A stretch of 49,172 nt of DNA from Microcaldota archaeon. GTDB taxonomy: Archaea > Micrarchaeota > Micrarchaeia > Micrarchaeales > CABMGC01. Below the pieces are notes generated by a model, which worked only from the letters and a program-made list of their open reading frames with translations, was not told the origin of the DNA and did no database searches. Position 1 is the stretch's first letter. The number at the start of each line of letters is the position of its first letter. The stretch spans positions 1 to 49,172 of the forward strand of contig JAJZIU010000003.1 of assembly GCA_021810455.1 (NCBI GenBank). Direction: 5' to 3'. The position numbers and the translations under genes were made by a program. Positions 29,392-39,613 of this stretch are shown here, piece after piece.

Positions 29392-29977
29392 CATGAAAAA
29401 AATAGCAGAAGGAGCTGAAGCAAAAATATACAAAGTTAATATATTTGAGACGGACATGATACTTAAAAATAGAGAAGCAAAAAATTATAGGATAAAAAAA
29501 CTTGACGAGGAACTTAGAAGAAAGAGAACAAGGATGGAAGCCAGAGTTATGTCAAGAGTCAATGACGCAGGAATTGCTGCTCCAAGAGTTATTGCTGTTG
29601 GTAAATATTCAATATATATGGAGCTGCTGAAAGGCGTGCTTATGAAGGATATGAAACTTAACAAGCAGCTTATGAGGAAGGTTGGAAAATCTTTGGCTAA
29701 ACTTCATGATAATGACGTAGTCCATGGAGATTTTACTCCGGCAAACATAATCGTAAATAGAGGCAGGGTGATCGTATTTGATTTCGGTATATCAGAGATT
29801 AGTAACGGTATTGAAGAGAAGGCACTCGATGTGTTATTAATGAAACGGTCTTTACGGGAAAATATGTATTATGAATTTATTAAAGGATATGACACTTATC
29901 AAAAATCGAGAACGATTCTCAGGAGATTGAGGAGCATAGAGGAGCGCGGCAGGTATCAGTCAAGAACACTCTCGTGA
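29381..29977 (+). CDS. bud32: KEOPS Bud32 kinase (ORF track starts at 29339; ATG at 29381 or 29393 more likely)
   Basis: GAEAKIY, VHGDFTPANIIV, IVFDFGIS. Confidence 0.93.
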   Translation: MADNMKKIAEGAEAKIYKVNIFETDMILKNREAKNYRIKKLDEELRRKRTRMEARVMSRVNDAGIAAPRVIAVGKYSIYMELLKGVLMKDMKLNKQLMRKVGKSLAKLHDNDVVHGDFTPANIIVNRGRVIVFDFGISEISNGIEEKALDVLLMKRSLRENMYYEFIKGYDTYQKSRTILRRLRSIEERGRYQSRTLS

Positions 29978-31327
29978 TTAAGTGCCCATTTTCCATCCAG
30001 ACATGTAGCGTTCCTGTTCTTCGCTGACGGAATCGATTGAAATACCTATTCCTGAAAGTTTTAGCCTTGCGACTTTTTCATCTATTTCTCCTAAAACGTT
30101 GTATAGATTTGGAGGAAGTTTGTTGTTAACAAGATATAGTATAGATAGTGCCTGGTTTGAAAAACTAAGGTCCATAACTTCGCTCGGGTGACCCTCTGCA
30201 GCACCGAGATTTACAAGACGTCCTTCTGCAAGAAGATATATTTTGTGTTTGTTTTTTAGAGTGTATTCGTCTAGATACTGGCGTATTGTTTTAACAGATG
30301 AAGAAGTATTTTTTAGGCTATTAACATCTATTTCGACATCGAAATGCCCAGAATTTGCGAGTATGGCTCCATCTTTCATTTTGTTTATTACGGATATTGG
30401 TATAACGTTTTTGTTTCCGGTTGCAGTTACAAAGATATCCCCCATAGGAGCTGCCTTGGATATAGGCATCACATCGAAACCGTCCATAAGGGCTTCGAGA
30501 GCCCTGAATGGATTTATTTCTGTGACTATGACTCGTGCCCCAAGGCCATGAAAACGCATAGCTATGCCTCTTCCAACCCAACCATAGCCTACTACAACAG
30601 CGCATTTTCCAGCTATAAGCACGTTTGTTGAACGGAGTATGCCATCTATTGTGCTCTGCCCTGTTCCGTACCTATTATCGAAAAGATACTTTGTATTTGC
30701 ATCGTTTACTGAGATTATGGGATATCGCATTAAGCCCGCTTTCTGAAGTGCTTTTAGCCTGTTTACTCCGGTAGTAGTTTCCTCAGTACCACCGATCAGC
30801 TTTATGTTTTTGTACACCTCATGCAAGGCTATATGCAGATCGCCGCCGTCATCGATTATGAGATTTGGTTTTGATTCTAAAACTCGTTTTAGATTGTCAT
30901 AATATTCTTTGTCAGTTTCACCTTTCCATGCGAATACGTGTATTCCTTCTGAAGCCAAAATTGCAGCAACATCATCCTGTGTGGACATTGGATTTGATGC
31001 GGTAAGATAAAGCTCCGCACCCATAGTTTTCAATGTACGGGCAAGGACTCCAGTTTCTTTTGTCACATGAAGAGCGGCAGCTATCCTTAAACCCTCCAAA
31101 GGCTTTGATCTCTTATACTCGTCTCTTATAGCAATAAGGGCAGGCATATGAGCTTCAGCCCATGCGAGTTGGTTTGCCCCAGAGTGTGCCAATCGTATGT
31201 CTTTGACTTTGTAGGTTTGGCGCTTTGAAACACTCAGAGTTCTCCAACTCTTCTCTTTTGGGCTCTCTTTATTCTTCGTCTTCTTTTCTTTACCCATTTC
31301 CATCGCATTCTTCCTTTCTTTTTCCAT
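29978..31327 (-). CDS. ahcY: Adenosylhomocysteinase
   Basis: [35 protein letters not shown]. Confidence 0.95.
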   Translation of the reverse strand: MEKERKNAMEMGKEKKTKNKESPKEKSWRTLSVSKRQTYKVKDIRLAHSGANQLAWAEAHMPALIAIRDEYKRSKPLEGLRIAAALHVTKETGVLARTLKTMGAELYLTASNPMSTQDDVAAILASEGIHVFAWKGETDKEYYDNLKRVLESKPNLIIDDGGDLHIALHEVYKNIKLIGGTEETTTGVNRLKALQKAGLMRYPIISVNDANTKYLFDNRYGTGQSTIDGILRSTNVLIAGKCAVVVGYGWVGRGIAMRFHGLGARVIVTEINPFRALEALMDGFDVMPISKAAPMGDIFVTATGNKNVIPISVINKMKDGAILANSGHFDVEIDVNSLKNTSSSVKTIRQYLDEYTLKNKHKIYLLAEGRLVNLGAAEGHPSEVMDLSFSNQALSILYLVNNKLPPNLYNVLGEIDEKVARLKLSGIGISIDSVSEEQERYMSGWKMGT

Positions 31328-31494
31328 TTTCTAGGTATACTTCCCAAATAAACACCGTGATACTCTGATAGTTACAACGTGTATCAATCAGTATTTATAG
31401 TATATAAATTTAGTCTTTCCTAACCAGCAGCAATGTAGAAAAGGTATTTAAGTTTGAATAGAGCAGTTAGCTTAACTTATAAGGAATTTGAGTT

Positions 31495-32268
31495 TTGATA
31501 GTTATGGCAAGTAAAAATACTTTAGTATTTATAATAGTCCTCATTGCATTGGTACTTGTTGCCGTGTATGTCATAACATCACATAACAAAACAGGACCCA
31601 TAACCAGGACCATAACTACTACACAAACAACTACAATAGAAAATCAAACGCAGACGAACCAAACAGCGAACAGCACTACAACAGTAGGACAGAGCTTTGA
31701 TTGTTTATCAAATCTGCCAACAATGCCGATAAAGAATGGCAATTTCAGTACTGGAACGTATGATGGATGGAATGCTACTGGTGGCTTTGGAACAAATCCA
31801 TTCAATCTAACGCAAGCAAACATTGAAGGGAATTATTACAACCATACATGGGAGGGTTACAATGGCACGTACTTTGCAACCACATATATGGGAGGTATCT
31901 CGCACTACGTAGGCAATCTCACTTCGGATCCGTTCTTGGTTACAGAACCTTATCTCAATTTCAAAATAATATCACCTTATAACAATCTCCTTTACGTTGA
32001 AGTTTATCAAGACGGCGTGCCATTTATGAGAATACATTATAACACTTATGTTTCTGGAAACAAAAACGCACCTAGCACATTCATGAATGCTACAATACCA
32101 TTGGAGACATTGTTGTGTCAGAACGTAAGCATAAAGGTTACGGCAGGAGTAGCCGGAGCAACTCCCTCTGCTGTGATGGATTACATAGCTGTAGGCGATT
32201 TTTATCTTAGCAAAACAGTCGCACCAAATGCAGTGGCTCCAACTAACCAAACAATATTTGCAGTGTGA
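31495..32268 (+). CDS. Membrane-anchored, Thr/Asn-rich surface glycoprotein candidate
   Basis: N-terminal TM, TTTQTTTIENQTQTNQTANSTTT linker, many N-x-S/T sequons, NGNFSTGTYDGWNATGG carbohydrate-binding-like start. Confidence 0.75.
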   Translation: MIVMASKNTLVFIIVLIALVLVAVYVITSHNKTGPITRTITTTQTTTIENQTQTNQTANSTTTVGQSFDCLSNLPTMPIKNGNFSTGTYDGWNATGGFGTNPFNLTQANIEGNYYNHTWEGYNGTYFATTYMGGISHYVGNLTSDPFLVTEPYLNFKIISPYNNLLYVEVYQDGVPFMRIHYNTYVSGNKNAPSTFMNATIPLETLLCQNVSIKVTAGVAGATPSAVMDYIAVGDFYLSKTVAPNAVAPTNQTIFAV

Positions 32269-33707
32269 ACATGGATTCGGTCCTTACCGTTTACAATACT
32301 CTGACAAGATCTAAGGAGGAGTTTGCACCTTTGAATGGAAAAAAGGTCAAAATGTTCGTATGCGGACAAACTGTTTATGATGATGCACATCTGGGCCATG
32401 CTAAAACGTATGTGGATTTCAGCATTATAGCAAGATGGCTAAGATATCTGAAGTACGACCTTACATACATGCAGAACATAACAGATGTTGATGATAAGAT
32501 AATTGCAAGAGCAAGTGAGAAAGGAGAAGACGCAATAGAATTGGCAAGAAGGTATGAAACAAGATTCATGGAGGACATGGAAAGCATAGGAGTAAGAGAT
32601 GATATTGATTTATTCCCAAGATCACACGATTATATAAGTGCAATAAAAGAACAGATACAATTGCTTTTTGACAATGGTTACGCCTATTACGTGGATGGAG
32701 ACGTGTATTATGATGTGTCAAAATTTGAAGATTATACGAAACTCTCAGGAATGAAAATAGATGAATTAAAATTGCATAGGATAGAGGTTGTTGAAGGAAA
32801 AAGAAATCCGTATGATTTCGTTTTGTGGAAAGCTGCAAAGAAAGGCGAACCATCATGGGACATTGAAGTGCTCATTGATAGTTCTAAGGTAATGCTTTCT
32901 GGAAGGCCAGGATGGCATATTGAAGACACTGCAATAACATACGCTATTTTCGGACCACAGTATGATATCCATGGGGGAGCAAATGAGCTGATATTCCCAC
33001 ATCACACGAATGAAATAGCGCAAGCTGAAGCTGCTTTTGGAAAGAAACCTTTTGTTAAATATTGGCTGCATTCGGGAATATTGAGCATAAAAGGCCAAAA
33101 GATGAGCAAGAGTTTGAAAAATTTTGTAACTATAAGAGAATCGGTAAAGGAGTATAGTCCAGAAACCATTAGACTCATGGTTGCATCAACACATTATAGA
33201 AAAGAGATCACTTACACAGAAAGTACCTTAGAAGAAGCGGACAGAAGGTTGGCACATTTCTATTCGTCTCTAGGAGTGTTTTATAGCATGGATATGGGAA
33301 AAGAACATCATGACGAAATAAAAAGAATAGTTGGGAAACTTGATACCGAATTTACAAGTGCAATGAATGATGACTTTAATACACCACTGGCATTATCACA
33401 CTTTCATTCTTGCATAATGGATCTGAGAAAGTTTGCAGACACACACGAAACGATAAGCGATGAAGACAAAAGGTTTGCTATTGAAAATGTGTTGAAATTT
33501 GCAAAAATAATAGGAATTCTTGAAAATGATTCTTACAAAAAACCAGTACCTAAGGAGGCAATTAATATGATGAAAAGTAGAGAAGAACTTAGAAAGACAG
33601 GGAATTATAACGATGCTGACAGATTGCGTAATGAAATAGTTGAAAAGTTTGGTTTGGTGATAGAAGATACGAGTTACGGTACGGTCTGGTGGTGGAAGAT
33701 TAGGTAA
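32265..33707 (+). CDS. cysS: Cysteinyl-tRNA synthetase
   Basis: CGQTVYDDAHLGHAKTYVDF, KMSKSLKNF. Confidence 0.96.
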   Translation: MNMDSVLTVYNTLTRSKEEFAPLNGKKVKMFVCGQTVYDDAHLGHAKTYVDFSIIARWLRYLKYDLTYMQNITDVDDKIIARASEKGEDAIELARRYETRFMEDMESIGVRDDIDLFPRSHDYISAIKEQIQLLFDNGYAYYVDGDVYYDVSKFEDYTKLSGMKIDELKLHRIEVVEGKRNPYDFVLWKAAKKGEPSWDIEVLIDSSKVMLSGRPGWHIEDTAITYAIFGPQYDIHGGANELIFPHHTNEIAQAEAAFGKKPFVKYWLHSGILSIKGQKMSKSLKNFVTIRESVKEYSPETIRLMVASTHYRKEITYTESTLEEADRRLAHFYSSLGVFYSMDMGKEHHDEIKRIVGKLDTEFTSAMNDDFNTPLALSHFHSCIMDLRKFADTHETISDEDKRFAIENVLKFAKIIGILENDSYKKPVPKEAINMMKSREELRKTGNYNDADRLRNEIVEKFGLVIEDTSYGTVWWWKIR

Positions 33708-35154
33708 TCTTTATTTTTGTGAATAGATAAGAACCGCGCTTTGGAGTGCCATTGAATTCTTTAAAGATGCAATCGCTTATCTTCTCTTCTGCGGTACCTA
33801 ACTGTTCAGTTATTTTTTGTGAAGCATCGGGCATGAATGGTTTTATTAAAATGGCTATTATACGTATCGATTCGAGTAGATTGTAAAGTGCATTGGATAA
33901 TTTTTCATCAGAAAGTTTCCAAACTTGATTTTCATTTATATATTTATTAGAAGCTCGTATGAATACCCATATCTTTTCTAAAGCTGCAAAGAAGTTAAGC
34001 GATTCCATGTCATGTTTTATGCCTTCGATGTCTAGGTGTTTGTCGAGTTCAGGTATACCTGCTATTTTTTGTGTTCTTTCAGATAGTGTTAAAGTCCTGT
34101 AAACAAGATTACCGAGGTCGTCTACGAGTTCGCCGTTGATTCTTGCGATAAGTCCTTTTTCTGAAAAATCCCCATCTTCACCAAAGGGCATCTCCCTGAA
34201 AATAAAGTATCTGAAAGCATCAAGTCCATACTTGGATACAACTTCGGCGGGATTCACTGCGTTTCCCAGGCTTTTGCTCATTTTCTTTCCTTCGACAGTC
34301 CACCATCCATGTGCAAAAACTTTTTTTGGAGGTTCTATACCTACAGAAAACAGCATAGCAGGCCATATCACAGTGTGAAACCAGTTTATTTCCTTTCCAA
34401 CTATGTGAACGTTTGCTGGCCAGAAATGTTCAAAATCGTTAGAAGGCCAACCTATCGCACTGAGATAGTTTATCAACGCATCAACCCAAACGTATATAGT
34501 GTGTTTTTCATCTATAGGAAATCGTATCGCCCAGTTGACCGATGTTCGAGTTATACTAACATCATTGAGCCCTGCTCTGACCCTGTTTATTATTTCATTC
34601 TTTCTTAAAGAAGGAGAGAGAAAATCAGGATTGGTTTCATAAAAAGATAAAAGTCTGTCCTGATATTTACTTAGTTTGAAAAAATATGACTCCTCCTTGA
34701 TTTTTTTAACTTCCCTCCCGCATTGTGGGCATTTGCCTTCATTAAGCTGCAATTCTGTGTAAAATGTTTCATCAGGAGTGCAGTACCATCCTTCATAGTA
34801 GCCCTTGTACACATCACCGTTGGAATACATTCTTTTGACGAATTCGGTTACTGCGTTTTGGTGACGTTGTTCTGTTGTTCTTATAAAATCATCGTTGGTG
34901 ATTTTAAGGGTCTTCCACATTTCTACAAACTGGAGTACAACGCCGTCTACGAATTGTTCAGGTGTTTTTTTGGATGCTACAGCTGCTTTCTCTATTTTTT
35001 CTCCATGTTCATCAGTTCCAGTAAGGAAGAATACCTCATTGCCACACAATCTGTTCCATCGGGCCATTATGTCAGCAGCTATTGTTGTGTACGCATGACC
35101 TATGTGTGGCTTGTCATTCACATAGTATATTGGAGTTGTTATGTAGAATTTCAG
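33700..35154 (-). CDS. metG: Methionyl-tRNA synthetase; probable CTG start at 35154 (track ORF begins at GTG 35121)
   Basis: KFYITTPIYYVNDKPHIGHAYTTI extends upstream of the GTG; KKMSKSLGN; no in-frame ATG/GTG/TTG before the upstream TAG. Confidence 0.88.
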   Translation of the reverse strand: MKFYITTPIYYVNDKPHIGHAYTTIAADIMARWNRLCGNEVFFLTGTDEHGEKIEKAAVASKKTPEQFVDGVVLQFVEMWKTLKITNDDFIRTTEQRHQNAVTEFVKRMYSNGDVYKGYYEGWYCTPDETFYTELQLNEGKCPQCGREVKKIKEESYFFKLSKYQDRLLSFYETNPDFLSPSLRKNEIINRVRAGLNDVSITRTSVNWAIRFPIDEKHTIYVWVDALINYLSAIGWPSNDFEHFWPANVHIVGKEINWFHTVIWPAMLFSVGIEPPKKVFAHGWWTVEGKKMSKSLGNAVNPAEVVSKYGLDAFRYFIFREMPFGEDGDFSEKGLIARINGELVDDLGNLVYRTLTLSERTQKIAGIPELDKHLDIEGIKHDMESLNFFAALEKIWVFIRASNKYINENQVWKLSDEKLSNALYNLLESIRIIAILIKPFMPDASQKITEQLGTAEEKISDCIFKEFNGTPKRGSYLFTKIKIT

Positions 35155-35236
35155 ACAATCACCGGAACTGCCACTAACTGTTTTTACAGGCTATTCTTTA
35201 TAATCTTTTATTGCGAAACCGATAAAAGGTTAGTCT

Positions 35237-37300
35237 ATGGAAGAAACAGTAGCAAGCGCTGAACTTTCTGATAGGTTCATAGAATTCTTCAATTCTTATT
35301 ACATAGATCAGATAAATAGCATGTATCTTAGATATCCAGCAGAGAAAAGCGTAAATATTGATATTAAAGACTTGGAAAAATTTGACACGGAACTAGTTGA
35401 AGAATTGGTAAGCAATCCAGATAGCACACTTCAGAGTGCCAATGCAGGTCTTTTGAGGCTCAGCCCAAATCCCGAATTTGAAGGACAGGTGCATGCTAGA
35501 TTTTATGGAGTTGGGACAAATACCCCAATGATACAAGATGTCGGTTCAGAGTACATAGGCAAATTGCTTACAGTGGATTCGCTCGTAGTGAAGAGATCTG
35601 AGATAACTCCGAGAGTAAGTATAGGTGTTTTCAAATGCACATTCTGCGGTACTGTGCTTAAGGCAAGAGTTGACAGAGACACGAATGTAGAGATATGTCC
35701 ACAGTGCAAGAGACGGTCATTGAAGCAAGACAATGCAGAATCAAAATTTACGAACCTGCAGAGGATAGCTGTACAAGATCCTTTGGAAAAACTTAAAGGA
35801 AGCACACCGACGTGGCAACTCGAAGTGTGGCTAGAAGACGACATGGTAAATCTTGTAATACCAGGAGACAGAGTTGAGATAACAGGGATATTGAGGATAA
35901 AACCAAGAAAAACAGCAAGGGGGAAAGAAGACAAGTTACTATACACTATGTTCTTCGATGCGGTATCTATAAAACCGAAGGAAAAAGAGTTTGCCGAGTT
36001 TGACATAACATTGGATGAGGAAAAAGCCATAAAAGAACTGGCAACTGATCCGCTGATATTTGAAAAAGTCGCACAATCAATAGCCCCTTCAATTTATGGT
36101 TATGATGAAATAAAAAAGGCACTAGCTCTTCAACTGTTCGGTGGAACACCTGACAAGAAATTGGTTGATGGAGGTAGAATCAGAAGCGATATACACATGA
36201 TGCTTATAGGAGATCCTGGAAGCGCTAAAACGAGGCTTTTGCAGGCTGTAAGCACCATCGTACCTAAAGGGATATATGTGAGTGGAAAGTCAACAAGCTC
36301 TGCCGGACTTACAGCTGCTGCGGAAAGAGACGAATTTTCTGAAGGAGGATGGACGCTTAAAGCAGGAGCATTAGTACTGGGTTCTGGAGGGGAAGTGAGC
36401 ATTGACGAATTTGATAAGATTGGAGAGGAAGATAAATCATCACTTTTAGAAGCACTCGAATCGCAGAGTATAAGCGTGGCAAAGGCTGGAATTGTTGCCA
36501 GATTTAGTGCAAAAACATCAGTTCTTGCAGCAGCAAATCCCAAGTATGGAAGATTTGATCCGAACGTTTATCCTGCTGAGCAGTTCGATATATCACCCGC
36601 TTTGCTATCAAGATTTGATTTGATATTTCCAATAAAAGACATTCTTGATGAAGAGAAAGACAGAATGATTGCAAAGCACATATTAATGCAACATGAAGCC
36701 GCAGGCGCGCAGATAGCAGAGATGAGCGAGTATGAACAAGTCCAGAAACCGCAGATAGATCCCGAGTTATTTAGAAAATACGTTGCTTATGCAAGAAAGA
36801 ACATAAAACCTAGGTTAACTCCGGAAGCCAGTGAAAAAATATCAGAGTATTACATCGATTTAAGAAAAACAGGAATAAAGCAAGGTGCTGTACCGATGAC
36901 TCCTAGACAGATAGAAGGTCTCGTAAGACTTGCTGAGGCGAGTACGAAGTCTAGACTCGCAACGCAGATCGAAGTGAAGGATGCAGAACTTGCGATATCA
37001 CTATTTGAATACATGTTGAATACACTAGCGGTTGACAGATCGGGAAGAAGAGATATCGACACACTACTTACAGGAATGCCTAGGGAAAAGATAAGCAAGA
37101 TGAATGTTTTGATGGAGATAATAAAAAGACTTGATGAAGAAGAGAAGAGTGCGAAAATAGTCAGAATACTTGAAGAGGCTGAGAAGCAAGGGATTGATAG
37201 GGCCACAACTACAAAATACATAAATGAGTTAGAACGCAGTGGAGACATATTTAGTCCAAAACCCGGGATAATAAAGGTAGTCAGAAGGGATGACGAGTAA
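35237..37300 (+). CDS. mcm: MCM replicative helicase
   Basis: GDPGSAKTRLLQ Walker A, IDEFDKI Walker B, zinc motif CTFCG..CPQCK. Confidence 0.97.
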   Translation: MEETVASAELSDRFIEFFNSYYIDQINSMYLRYPAEKSVNIDIKDLEKFDTELVEELVSNPDSTLQSANAGLLRLSPNPEFEGQVHARFYGVGTNTPMIQDVGSEYIGKLLTVDSLVVKRSEITPRVSIGVFKCTFCGTVLKARVDRDTNVEICPQCKRRSLKQDNAESKFTNLQRIAVQDPLEKLKGSTPTWQLEVWLEDDMVNLVIPGDRVEITGILRIKPRKTARGKEDKLLYTMFFDAVSIKPKEKEFAEFDITLDEEKAIKELATDPLIFEKVAQSIAPSIYGYDEIKKALALQLFGGTPDKKLVDGGRIRSDIHMMLIGDPGSAKTRLLQAVSTIVPKGIYVSGKSTSSAGLTAAAERDEFSEGGWTLKAGALVLGSGGEVSIDEFDKIGEEDKSSLLEALESQSISVAKAGIVARFSAKTSVLAAANPKYGRFDPNVYPAEQFDISPALLSRFDLIFPIKDILDEEKDRMIAKHILMQHEAAGAQIAEMSEYEQVQKPQIDPELFRKYVAYARKNIKPRLTPEASEKISEYYIDLRKTGIKQGAVPMTPRQIEGLVRLAEASTKSRLATQIEVKDAELAISLFEYMLNTLAVDRSGRRDIDTLLTGMPREKISKMNVLMEIIKRLDEEEKSAKIVRILEEAEKQGIDRATTTKYINELERSGDIFSPKPGIIKVVRRDDE

Positions 37301-38286
37301 TGCAGAGCATTATAAGGATTAGCAAACTTACGAAAAAGTATGGGGAATTCGTAGCGGTAAATAACATAACTTTTGATATAAAAGAGGGAGAGATTTTCGG
37401 GTTGTTGGGACCTAATGGTGCAGGCAAGACAACGACCATATCAATGCTTTCAACAATAAACGAACCTACTTCAGGCAGTGCAAAGGTAAATGGGCACGAT
37501 ATAGTAAAGGACAAGGACAGAGTAAGAGCTTCGATAGGTATAGTATTTCAGGATCAGAGCCTTGATGACCAACTTACAGGAAGAGAAAATCTTGATCTTC
37601 ATGGAAGGTTGTACGGAGTGCCACCAGATGAAAGAAAAAGAGCGATAATCAGATCCTTGAAAATAGTAGAATTAGAAGATAAACAGAATAACTTAGTGAA
37701 AACATACTCGGGAGGCATGAGAAGAAGATTAGAGATAGCAAGGGGACTTATACACAAACCAAAGGTGTTATTTCTAGATGAGCCAACCGTAGGTTTGGAT
37801 CCGCAAACAAGAAGAAGACTCTGGTCATACATAATGGATCTTAACAAAAAAGAAGACATGACAATAATATTGACGACTCATTATATTGAGGAAGCTGAGT
37901 TTCTTTGTGATAGAGTAGGGATAATAGATAATGGGAAAGTGATAAAGATAGGAACACCTGACGAATTAAAGGATTCTTTAGGAGGAGACATAATAACTGC
38001 AGTAGTATCAAATCAAAAAGCATTTGAAAAGATCGCAAATGAAAATCCAGAAGTTAAGAACGTGAAAGGGTATGATAAAGGAAAGGTAGATATAGCTACA
38101 AAAAATGGAAGCAAATTAATACCAGAGCTCATAAACATTGCACATCAGAATAGAATAGACGTAGAGAGCATTATGCTAAAAAGACCCAGCCTGGAAGACG
38201 TTTTTATATCACTTACGGGTAAGGAGATCAGAGAGGAGAGTGGTGATAACACTACAACTATGAGGATGAGATTCCGTGGCAGGTGA
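37300..38286 (+). CDS. ABC transporter ATPase (DrrA-like)
   Basis: LGPNGAGKTTT, YSGGMRRRLEIARGL, LFLDEPTVGLDP. Confidence 0.94.
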   Translation: MQSIIRISKLTKKYGEFVAVNNITFDIKEGEIFGLLGPNGAGKTTTISMLSTINEPTSGSAKVNGHDIVKDKDRVRASIGIVFQDQSLDDQLTGRENLDLHGRLYGVPPDERKRAIIRSLKIVELEDKQNNLVKTYSGGMRRRLEIARGLIHKPKVLFLDEPTVGLDPQTRRRLWSYIMDLNKKEDMTIILTTHYIEEAEFLCDRVGIIDNGKVIKIGTPDELKDSLGGDIITAVVSNQKAFEKIANENPEVKNVKGYDKGKVDIATKNGSKLIPELINIAHQNRIDVESIMLKRPSLEDVFISLTGKEIREESGDNTTTMRMRFRGR

Positions 38287-39067
38287 CTTGTCAGCCATCT
38301 ACACCCTTTGGCTAAGGGAAATCATAAGATTCAAAAGAGCAAGGTCGCGAGTGATCGGAGGATTTGTAGGCCCGTTGATGTGGATAGCCATAATGGGAGT
38401 TGGTTTAGGAGCAGCATTTTCAGGAGCATTCGCACAAGCTACACATGGCGAAACGTATCTGATGTTTGTAGCTCCCGGAGTCATAGGTATGATACTTTTG
38501 TTTGGTTCAATTTTTTCAGCAATTTCCATAATATGGGATAGGCAGTTTGGATTCATGAAGGAGATACTGGTGGCTCCCATATCACGAATGAGCATTGTTT
38601 TAGGCAAGGTTATCGGAAGTGCTACTGTTTCTTTGATAAATGCACTTGTTCTTTTCGTTATACTTGTGATCTTTGGAGTGATAAATGTTTGGACTATAGG
38701 GATAATAAATTTTCTTTTGGCGATGGTGTTTATGGCACTCATCTCAACAGCGTTCGTGTCTATGGGATTGATTATCGTTTCAAGAATGGATAGTTTTGAG
38801 GGTTTTCAACTTATATCAAACTTCTTGGTAACTCCGATGTTTTTTCTTTCTGGAGCTTTCTTCCCGATAAACACTGCACCGGATTGGATGAAGGTGCTTG
38901 CGTATATTGACCCCCTATACTATGGTGTTGATGGATTGAGAGGTTTGCTAACAGGATTCAAAGGGTTAGGAACTAACATAGACCTAGTAGTATTGATAAT
39001 TGCAAATGTGATTCTTTTTATAGTTGCATCGATATTATTCAGAAGAATAAAGGCAAGCTTGAGCTGA
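38276..39067 (+). CDS. ABC-2 type permease
   Basis: Six-TM-like hydrophobicity, SGAFFPI motif, overlaps ATPase gene. Confidence 0.9.
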   Translation: MAGDLSAIYTLWLREIIRFKRARSRVIGGFVGPLMWIAIMGVGLGAAFSGAFAQATHGETYLMFVAPGVIGMILLFGSIFSAISIIWDRQFGFMKEILVAPISRMSIVLGKVIGSATVSLINALVLFVILVIFGVINVWTIGIINFLLAMVFMALISTAFVSMGLIIVSRMDSFEGFQLISNFLVTPMFFLSGAFFPINTAPDWMKVLAYIDPLYYGVDGLRGLLTGFKGLGTNIDLVVLIIANVILFIVASILFRRIKASLS

Positions 39068-39157
39068 AGTAGGATCAAGAATCATGAATATTAAAGAAAT
39101 GATGCTTGGATAGTATAATATTGATATTTATGGAAATTGCGCAGTAGATATGTAATC

Positions 39158-39613
39158 TTACTGAACTTCTGGGTTTTCATATGTGCGTTGTTTCCTGTTT
39201 CTCCTACCGGTCTTTGCAGTTGCAAATAGAGTAGTCAGATCTTCTGTTTTTTCTATGTCCATCCATGATTTTATATACACTGAAATGTTTCTCAGTGGTT
39301 TTGAATACCTGTCAGTAAAACTATACACATTATCTTCATGCTTTAGTATGCCAACCATTACGCCAAAATCAAGATATCTTTTCCATGTTGCCATAGGAAG
39401 ATCTTCTGGGCATGATTTAAGTCGCAGTGCTTTCTTGATTTTAACCTCATATAAAGCCCGTGCAAATCTGTACGCTTTTGTCTCGTTATCAAAATAGATT
39501 TTTGCTATCTCCCTGACGTTTGGATCTTTGAGTTTTTCTTTAAGTGGTGCATCCTCAAATTCCCAGTATCTGATAGCCATCTGCTCATCCTCTATGACGT
39601 TAATACTTATCAT
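39158..39613 (-). CDS. Conserved-looking protein, possible winged-helix
   Basis: 151-aa ORF overlapping the drg stop region; WKRYLDFGVMVGILKHEDNVYSFTDR wHTH-like. Confidence 0.55.
   Translation of the reverse strand: MISINVIEDEQMAIRYWEFEDAPLKEKLKDPNVREIAKIYFDNETKAYRFARALYEVKIKKALRLKSCPEDLPMATWKRYLDFGVMVGILKHEDNVYSFTDRYSKPLRNISVYIKSWMDIEKTEDLTTLFATAKTGRRNRKQRTYENPEVQ

Noticed and set aside
34723-35262. 179-aa plus ORF opposite metG
   Set aside because: Antisense to conserved MetRS; Cys/Phe/Tyr-rich translation typical of a shadow frame.
39083-39170. Possible C/D box sRNA (ATGATG ... CTGA) between ABC permease and wHTH-like gene
   Set aside because: C box imperfect, no convincing D'/C' or guide; not enough support.
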